Shown in pieces: positions 33,858-42,200 of a DNA stretch of 64,000 nt. The stretch comes from Methanobacterium_B sp963703015 (GTDB lineage Archaea; Methanobacteriota; Methanobacteria; Methanobacteriales; Methanobacteriaceae). The position numbers were made by a program, and so were the translations under genes. The stretch lies in assembly GCA_963703015.1 (NCBI GenBank), contig OY969779.1:620001-684000 (forward strand). The letters are read 5' to 3'. The notes beneath the pieces are model-generated. The model did no database searches and was not told the origin of the DNA. It worked only from the letters and a program-made list of their open reading frames with translations. Numbering within the stretch: position 1 is the first letter of the stretch; each line of letters starts with the position of its first letter.

Positions 33858-35420
33858 TTATTCCACTGCATATTTGCTTAGAATATCCACCATTCTATGG
33901 ACAGTTCGTGAGAGTGGGCCTAACTTGCTTCCAACTTTGTATAGCAGTTTTAGATCTTCTAGTTTTAATCCACCTATGACTGCCAGCACTCCAAGGTATA
34001 AAAATGGAGAGAGTACAATTCCAATAAAGAGGAATAGTACAGTTGGAGGGAACAACATGAAAACAGCTCCCATTATTATGGATGCCAGCACAATTTTACC
34101 GTACTCCATGATTGGTAATTTGACATTTGCTAATTTTAATGTGCTCCACATCAAGGTTACCATTATGGACAGTGACGAAAGAGTTGTTGCAACTGCTGCA
34201 CCGTTAATACCATAGGTTGGAATTAAAGCCAAGCTTAAAATTAGATCTACAGTGATACCTGCAACCAGTACGTACATTGGTAACCTTGGTTTTCCAAGTC
34301 CCTGGGAGATACTGGATGAAATTGTGTAGAGTGTGAAGAAAAGCATTCCAGCAGCTAGTATTTGTAGTGCTGCAACTCCTGGTAGAAAATCCTTTCCAAA
34401 TAGGAGGTTAATTATTGGTGCTGCAAATACAATTGTTCCAACACAAAGTGGTATAACAACAAATGACACGTACCTGTAAGCCTGTCTAATGTATGTCTTT
34501 AAAAGTACATGGTCCCTTAGACTCATTGCCTCTGCAGTTGCTGGAAGTACCGATGTTGCCACAGCCATTGATATTATGAGTGGAAGTCTGGCAATGGTAC
34601 TTGATACATTGAAGTACCCTGCTAAGTTACTTCCAGGATAATAATAAGCTATAACAAAAGTTGCCATATCATACAAGGCCAGTTCAGCCAGTCCAGTGAT
34701 TACAACAGGTATTGAAAAAATTATCAGCATTTTGGCTATTCCAAGCTTATCAGAAAATTCTAGCTTGGGATGAGCCCTTGATAACAGTTTTCTGGGTTTT
34801 GATAGTTTTTTACGAATATCCCTCTGGAATAGATAGACTGCTGCTCCAAGTGCTGCCATGAATCCTATAGCAGTACCAATTACAGCACCTGCAACGTATA
34901 ATCCTGCCCAAACAAGTAAAATAGCGCCGACTACCATGAATATTAATTCCACTGCCCTTGTTATCAGGATGTTTGTCATCTGATAAAATCCCTGGAAAGT
35001 TCCTCTCATGGCCCCTACAATGACACTGAAGGGTGTGATTAATGCTATGAGCTGGAATGGTAGGGTTGCTTCAGGGTTGTTCAGTGCTACAGCAATTGGA
35101 TGGGCTAAGAAAAATATGATAACACTGAAAAGGAGTCCAAATCCGGTCATCATTGTCATTGCAACGCTTATAATGGCTTTAACCATTTCAGTATCATTAT
35201 GGGCATGATACTCCGACACGTGTTTTGCAATGGCCGGGGGCAGTCCTGCACCTGCAATGATGATAAAAAATCCTTGGAGTGGCCAGGTGATACTCAGTAT
35301 ACTGTAACCTGCAGGACCAAGTAAATTTGCCATTGCTACCTTGTATATATACCCTCCAATCCTGTAGAGGAAAGATCCAATGAGGATCACTATACTGCCC
35401 TTAGCAATCTTTGAAGTCAT
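33858..35420 (-). CDS. polysaccharide/lipid-linked oligosaccharide flippase (MOP superfamily)
   Basis: This 520-residue membrane protein has about 14 helices. The start KGSIVILIGSFLYRIGGYIY, with MANLLGPAGYSILSITWPLQ, and the two-domain repeat match the SpoVB/Wzx-like MOP flippases that move lipid-linked cell-wall or surface-polysaccharide precursors across the membrane. No catalytic motif is expected in this family. Its 3' end faces that of the MurT-like ligase, 236 bases away, so a role in pseudomurein or surface-glycan export is plausible. It is also close to ribL, with which it shares no obvious function. Confidence 0.88.
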   Translation of the reverse strand: MTSKIAKGSIVILIGSFLYRIGGYIYKVAMANLLGPAGYSILSITWPLQGFFIIIAGAGLPPAIAKHVSEYHAHNDTEMVKAIISVAMTMMTGFGLLFSVIIFFLAHPIAVALNNPEATLPFQLIALITPFSVIVGAMRGTFQGFYQMTNILITRAVELIFMVVGAILLVWAGLYVAGAVIGTAIGFMAALGAAVYLFQRDIRKKLSKPRKLLSRAHPKLEFSDKLGIAKMLIIFSIPVVITGLAELALYDMATFVIAYYYPGSNLAGYFNVSSTIARLPLIISMAVATSVLPATAEAMSLRDHVLLKTYIRQAYRYVSFVVIPLCVGTIVFAAPIINLLFGKDFLPGVAALQILAAGMLFFTLYTISSSISQGLGKPRLPMYVLVAGITVDLILSLALIPTYGINGAAVATTLSSLSIMVTLMWSTLKLANVKLPIMEYGKIVLASIIMGAVFMLFPPTVLFLFIGIVLSPFLYLGVLAVIGGLKLEDLKLLYKVGSKLGPLSRTVHRMVDILSKYAVE

Positions 35421-35615
35421 AATTATAACCGTTGAAATTTAATTTAGTAGTAGATCCTAAACCAGAGTTATCTCTAGTCATAGATTTAATGTTTGATGTC
35501 TATAATAGTATAATGGATATCAATCCAGTCAAAATGGACTGTGATGGTTTTTCATGATTGAAATTAGAATAATGAACACTTCATTAACTCCGCTAAGAAT
35601 TAGTGTTTAGTTCTA

Positions 35616-35631
35616 CATGTATAAATACATG
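35616..35631. promoter_or_regulatory. inverted repeat with embedded TATA upstream of ribL
   Basis: CATGTATAAATACATG has 7-base arms around AA, and includes a TATA-like core TATAAATA. It lies about 80 bases before the ribL start. It may be just a promoter, or a promoter overlapped by an operator. Confidence 0.35.
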
Positions 35632-35710
35632 AACCAATATATGAATTTCAAATTTCAGTTTTTGTATATTAAAGAAATTCCATTCTAAATTTAAATGAGG
35701 GGTGTATATT

Positions 35711-36166
35711 ATTAAAGTTATTATGGCGACAGGTACATTTGACATAATCCATCCAGGTCATGGCTACTATCTGGAAGAATCTAAGAAAATTGGTGGTGAA
35801 GATGCCCATCTAGTTGTGGTGGTTGCAAGGGATTCCACTGTACGATCCAAGAAAAGATTACCTGTAGTCGATGAAAATCAACGGCTGGAAGTTGTTATGA
35901 TGTTAAAACCTGTGGATGAAGCTTACCTCGGTGATGAAAAGGATATGTTTAAGGTTGTAGAGAAGATCAAACCCGACATCATAACCATAGGTCCTGATCA
36001 GAAGCATGATATTGAAAAACTTAAGAATCAACTGAAGGAAAGGGGTATTGAATCTGATGTGGTGAAGGTTACTGGATACAGGAAAGCCGAACTAGACAGT
36101 ACCTGTAAAATTATTAAAAAGGTACAATCCATGGAATTCGATCCTAAAATATTTGAGGAATGTTGA
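35711..36166 (+). CDS. ribL: FAD synthase RibL (archaeal, nucleotidyltransferase)
   Basis: RibL transfers AMP from ATP to FMN to make FAD. The 151-residue protein has the nucleotidyltransferase signature MATGTFDIIHPGHGYYLEES (HxGH), the ISSTR-equivalent region replaced by GYRKAELDSTCKI, and DIITIGPDQKHD. In-frame starts are GTG 35702, ATT 35711 and ATG 35723. The SD GAGGGGTG (35697-35704) lies six bases before ATT 35711, while GTG is inside the SD and ATG 35723 is far from it. The ATT would give (M)IKVIMATGTFD. If ATT is not used, ATG 35723 is the fallback. A hairpin terminator follows. Confidence 0.85.
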   Translation: MKVIMATGTFDIIHPGHGYYLEESKKIGGEDAHLVVVVARDSTVRSKKRLPVVDENQRLEVVMMLKPVDEAYLGDEKDMFKVVEKIKPDIITIGPDQKHDIEKLKNQLKERGIESDVVKVTGYRKAELDSTCKIIKKVQSMEFDPKIFEEC

Positions 36167-36173
36167 AATTTAG

Positions 36174-36198
36174 AAGGAAACCTTAGGCTTTCCTTTTT
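36174..36198 (+). terminator. hairpin terminator after ribL
   Basis: AAGGAAA (36174-36180) pairs with TTTCCTT (36189-36195) over an 8-base loop, followed by three further T. Confidence 0.55.
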
Positions 36199-36240
36199 GA
36201 ATCAATAATTTCTAAAAAAAAATAAAAAAAGAAAGGAATT

Positions 36241-39200
36241 TTAATATTTGCTTGTTTTAAAGTTTAACACATACTTGCTGTTGTTGTTTCCTGCTGTGTC
36301 CCTGACTGCACTGGTTGGTATGTATACTTGGTAATTGTTGAGGCTTAGTCTGCTCACTGTCATCTTGATTGTTACTGTGTTTCCTTTGATGCTTGTTACT
36401 GTTGATTTTGCAATTTTTCCAGTTGAAATGTTTTTGAGGTATATCTTGGAGAAGTTAGTTCCTTTACTGATTTTTTCGCTGAATTTTATAGTTATAAGTG
36501 TTTTGAGTGACACATTCTTAGTGTATTGCCCTGGTGTTGTTTTAACTGGTTTAGGTGCTGTTTTATCGATTGTGTAGGTTTTAGTGTACACTGGGGATTT
36601 GTTACCTGCAAGATCCACTGCAAAGAATTTCAATGTGCTTGTAGATTTGATGCTGATTGGTCCTGTATACTTGGTACTGCTGGTTGTTGGTGTTTTACCA
36701 TTTAAGGTGTAGTATATGGTTCCTGCTTTGTTCACGCTGAGTTTAACTGTTTTAGTTGTGTTGTATATTCCGCTGTTTATGTTTGCTGCTGTTGTTGGTG
36801 CTTTCTTATCGATTGTGTAGGTTTCTGTGTAAACAGGGGATTTGTTTCCTGCTAGATCCACTGCAAGGTATTTCAATGTTGTTGTTGAGTTTACTGTGAT
36901 TGGTCCTGTGTAGTTACTGCTGTTTTCTGTTGGTGTGGTTCCGTTTAAGGTGTAGTATATGGTTCCTGCTTTGTCCATAGTGAGTTTAACTGTTTTAGTT
37001 GTGTTGTATAATCCGCCTTTAACTGTGTTGTTTGCTGTTGGTGCGATTTTGTCGATAGTATAGGTTTCTGTGTAAATTGGTGAGCTGTTTCCTACTAAAT
37101 CAATTGCAAGGTATTTGAGGGTTGTTGTAGCTGTTATGCTAACTGGTCCAGTGTACTTGGTACTGGCAGTTGTTGGTGTGGTTCCGTTTAAGGTGTAGTA
37201 GATGTTTCCATTTTCACTCATGGTTAGTGTTACTGTTTGTGTTTTGTTGTAGAGTCCTGTTTTAACACTTACATTTGCTGTTGGTGCTGTTGTGTCTAGT
37301 GTGTAGATGTTGCTACCGAAGTTTGAAATATTTCCAGCCATGTCAACTGCAATAAATCGAAGAACAGTTGTTCCTTCTTTACTTATCTCAATTGGAGCTG
37401 TGTAGAGTGTGTTCATGTTGGTTGGTGTGGATCCGTCTGTTGTGTAGTAAATTTTAGGGTTTGGATCCTTGTTATCAGTTGCTTTTAAGGTTACTGTTTG
37501 TTTGCTGTTGTACAGACCATTTGGCACGTTTGAGTTAACAACAGGTGTAGTTGTGTCTGGACTGATGTTTATGTAGTTAGTAAATGTTTCTGTACTACTT
37601 CCACCAGGTCCTGTGACGGTTTCAGATACACTGTAAACTCCAGCTGCACTGTAAGTCCATACTGGATTTTGTAGTGTGCTGTCAATCACTCCGTCGTTGT
37701 TAAAGTCCCAAGCATAGCTTGTTACGTTACCAGTTGATTTATCTGTAAACTGCACTGATTCTGGTGCAATTCCAGATGTACTGTTAACAGTGAAGTTACA
37801 AACAGGTGCAGCCAAGTTCACAGTCACATAATTTGTGAATGTTTCTGTACTGCTTCCACCAGGCCCAGTAACAGTTAAAGTAACTGTGTAGGTTCCAGGG
37901 GTGCTGTAAACATGTGTTGGATTTGCATCAGTTGATGTTATTCCATCTCCAAAGTCCCAGTAGTAGTTGGTTATATTTCCTGTTGACAGATCTGAGAATT
38001 TAACAGTCTGTGGTGCTGTTCCATTGGTGTTGTCAGCTGTGAAGTTAGCAGCTGGTGCTGAGTATATCACGTTAATTATTGCTGAAACTACTTGGCTGTC
38101 TGTTGTTGCTGTTATGTTTCCGTTAAGGATGTTTGTTGCTGTGAATATTGTGGTGGCTATGCCGTTTATTGTGGTTGATGTTACTGGGTTGAATGTTCCA
38201 AATATGCTGCTGAAGTTCACTGTTGTTCCATCTGGAATATATCCAGATATTGGGTTTATGGTGTTCACGTCAGTTCCATTGTAGATGTTGTTGAAGTTTA
38301 CTGTTACACTACTTGTTGTTCCATTAACGATGGTTGTAGGGTTAATGGTTATGGTCATGTATATCCAGTTACTGTAATCTACTGTACCGTAGATCTGGTT
38401 TGTAGGACTGTTATTAGTTCCCCACCAGTTATTTTCTGCATTCACATTTCCAGAGGAACTGTAAATTGTACTGCCTGTTGCTGCACGGTTGTTTGCAAAG
38501 GAGTTGAAATGTAAGTTCATTGTTCCCTGGCTGAATATTGCTCCACCGTTCATGTTTGCTGTGTTTCCACTGAAAATACTGTTGTTAATATTTAAAGTAC
38601 CCTGGTTGAAGATGGCTCCTCCATGGTTGGATGTAGCTGCGTTGAATATGAATGTAGAGTTATTAACAGTTAAAGTACCAGTATTGTAAATAGCTCCTCC
38701 CTTGGTTGTTGCTGTGTTTGCATTAAACACACAATTGTTCACATTTAAATTACCGCTACTGTAAATAGCTCCACCGTTCGCTCCTCTACAATATGTAAAG
38801 TATAAATTTGTTAGAGTTACGTTGAGTCCGGTGTTAATTGTGAATATGGTGTTCAAGGTTTGTCCGTTTATTATTGTATTAACTGGACTTGTTCCTATGA
38901 AGTTTACATTCTTGGTAATGGTTAACCCAGAATTTCCTGTTCCTACATAGGTTCCAGGCATTATGTGTAGTGTACCTCCTGAAATTAGATTGTTCAGTCC
39001 GTTTTGAATTGTTGCATATGGATTAGATGCTGTGCCATCTCCACTAGCGTCGTTTCCTGTTGGGGAAACATAGGCATCGTTTAATAGTACTGTTAAATAA
39101 CCTATTTTGATACTGTCCCCATATGTTGAATCTCCAGCGTAACTAGCAGTTATGTTGAAAACACCTATATCATGAGGGGTGTAATTCATGTTTGCTACAC

Positions 39201-42200
39201 CATTTGAATCGGTTGTAACATTGTAACTGTTTCCGTTGATTGTGAAGTTCACTGTCTTACCAGCTAAACTTGTCCCGTCAACAGAAGTTAGAGTTGCTGT
39301 TAAGTTAGTAGTACCATCTTTAGCTATTGTTACGTTCACAACTGAAATTGTAGTTCCCATACCATTGATGTATGTTGAAAGTGCTTGATTGTCAGTTGTG
39401 GCAGTAATAGGTTTAATTTGAGTGCCTGTTGCTGTGAATATGGTTGATGCAATACCATTGGCTGTGACAGCAGTTACTGGATTTAAGGTTCCTAAAACAC
39501 TGCTGAAAGTCACAATAGTTCCATCTTGTATGTGTCCATTTGCAGGGTCAATGCTTGTGACATTTGTTCCATTGCAGGCATTGTTGAAGCTAACTGTAAC
39601 AGTTCCAATACTGCCATTTGGAATGGTAATTGGATTTACTGTTTGGGTCATGTACAACCAGTTGGTGTAATCAACTGTTCCATACACTTGGGCGGATGGA
39701 CTGTTGTTTGAACCCCACCAGTTGTACTCGGCGTTCACGTTACCTGCTGAACGGTATACCACCCCACTACCTGTTACGCGGTTGTTTACAAACGAATTGA
39801 AGTGTGCAGTTAAATTACTGGCACTACCTGAGTTGTAAATTGCACCACCAGTGGATGCTGAGTTGTTAACGATACTACAACCAGTTACAGTACTGTTACC
39901 AGTGTTGTAAAGAGCTCCACCACTTGATACTATGTTGTTCATGAAACTGCAACTACTAATTGTGAGGTTGCCTGTGTTGTACACAGTACCATAGGCGTTG
40001 ACTTTGTTACCTGTGAATATACAGTTGTTAACCGTTGCTTTTCCTGTGTTGTAGAGTGCCGCACCACTACTGCTTCCTGTGTTGCCTGCGAAGTTACAGC
40101 TGTCTAATGTAATCATACCCATGTTGTAGATAGCTGCACCGTTGTTTGCATTGTTTCCCAAGAAATTACAGTTGGTCACATTCAAAATACTGGAAGAGTT
40201 ATTACAGTAAATTGCACCGCCTGTATCAGATGTTGCATTTGTAAGTGACAGATTTAACAAGTTTAATGTTACACCAGAACTCACAATGAATATTCTGCCT
40301 GTTCCGTTTATTACCGTGGTGTTAGGGTTTTCTCCCAAGAATGTTATGTTTTTAGTTATGGTTATTGGTACGAAGTTTGTTGTGTAGGTTCCTGATTGTA
40401 GGTGTATTGTACCTCCATCTGTGACGAGGTTTAGACTATTTTTTATGGTTGCAAATGGATTAGTGTTTGTTCCGTCTCCTGTTGTGTCGCTACCTGTTGG
40501 TGAGACATAAACATCGTTTAGTAAAACTGTGATCAAGTTATTTTTTGATAGTATGCTGTTTCCAATTTCGTTGGTTGCTGTGAGTGATACGTTGTATATT
40601 CCTGATTTCATGTAGGTATGTGTCGGGTTTTCCTCGTTACTTGTTGTTCCATCACCAAAGTCCCATAACCAGCTTGTTGGATTGTTACTGCTTGTGTCTG
40701 TGAACTTAACTGTGAGTGGTGATGTTCCCTTGGTTGTGTTTGCTGTGAAGTTTGCAACAGGAGATTCTAGATCGTACATCTCTGTGTACTCTGGACTCCA
40801 GTTACTTGCACCGTCAACTGCAATGTATCTGAGTGTTGTTGTTGAACCTATTGATATTGGGCTCGTGTATATATTCGATGTTCCGCTTGTTTTTGGATCA
40901 GTTCCATCTGTTGTGTAGTAAACTTTAGCTGCGGTGTCACCATCTCCACCAGTTAATGTAACTGTTTGATGTGTGGTGTACAATCCTCCTAAAGGACTGG
41001 CTGTTACAAATGGTATGGATTTGTCTATTACGTAGGTTTTTTGATACCTTGAACTCCAAACTCCACCATTGTTTACGGCTGCAAAGTTTAAAACTGATGT
41101 GTTCGATATTGGTATTGGATTTGAGTAAGGAACCCTGTTTGTGTTGTTAGAGTCTGTTGGGTCGCTGCCATCAGTTGTGTAATATATCACAGCATCTGGC
41201 TGGTCACTACTTAAACTAACGTTTTGATCCTGGTTGTAACTTCCCTGATCTGGTGTTGCATTAACACTAGGTGCTGTACCATTGAAAACGTTTATGTAGC
41301 TGTTCTGTGTTAGTGTGCTGCTTCCTGCTGCATTGGTAGCTATTAATGTTACTGTGTAGTTTCCAAGTGTGCTGTAGGTGTGTGTTGGGTTTTCATCTGT
41401 ACTTGTGCTGCCATCACCAAAGTCCCATAACCAGCTTGTTGGATTGTTGCTGCTTGTGTCTGTGAACTTAACTGTGAGTGGTGATGCTCCCTTGGTTGCG
41501 TTTGCTGTGAAGTTTGCAACTGGAACTGTCCAATTCACTGTTATTAGATCGGTTTTGATCAGTGTTTTACTGCCTCCAGGTCCTGTAACTATCTCGGTCA
41601 CTGTGTAGGTTCCGGGTTTGCTGTAAGTCCATGATGGATTTTGAACTGTGCTGTCAACTATACCGTCGTTGTTGAAGTCCCATGCATAACCTGTGATGTT
41701 ACCTGTTGATTGATCATTGAACTGAACAGTTAATGGTGCATCTCCATTGGTTACATCGGTACTAAATCCAGGAACTGGTTTAGGTATGCCCTGTACATTA
41801 TATCCGCTTGATGCATCGTTGGACCATTTTAGGTGATAGCCGCTTGCCCATGAATAGGCATCAAAGGAGGCTTGTGTTTCTAGTCCTGTAAATGTGTACT
41901 GCACCATTGCAGCACCACCATTTATTGCAGCTGCATTCAAAGTTTTTGATATATCTCCGACTTTAAGGTCGATGAACATCAAATACATTGCTGTTGATGG
42001 ATCTGTGGTATTTTGGCCATTGTAAATCGCCATCATGTTTGAACTTGCAGGTCTTAATACTTGTGGACCGTAGATGAAGTCTGCCTTGGTGAATGTTTCG
42101 TTTAAAACACCGTTTACATAGTTGTAAACTGATGGTGCTGATCCTGTGGCGTTCCATACGTATCCATTTGAAACTATGTTCACTGCAAAATCATCTGAAA

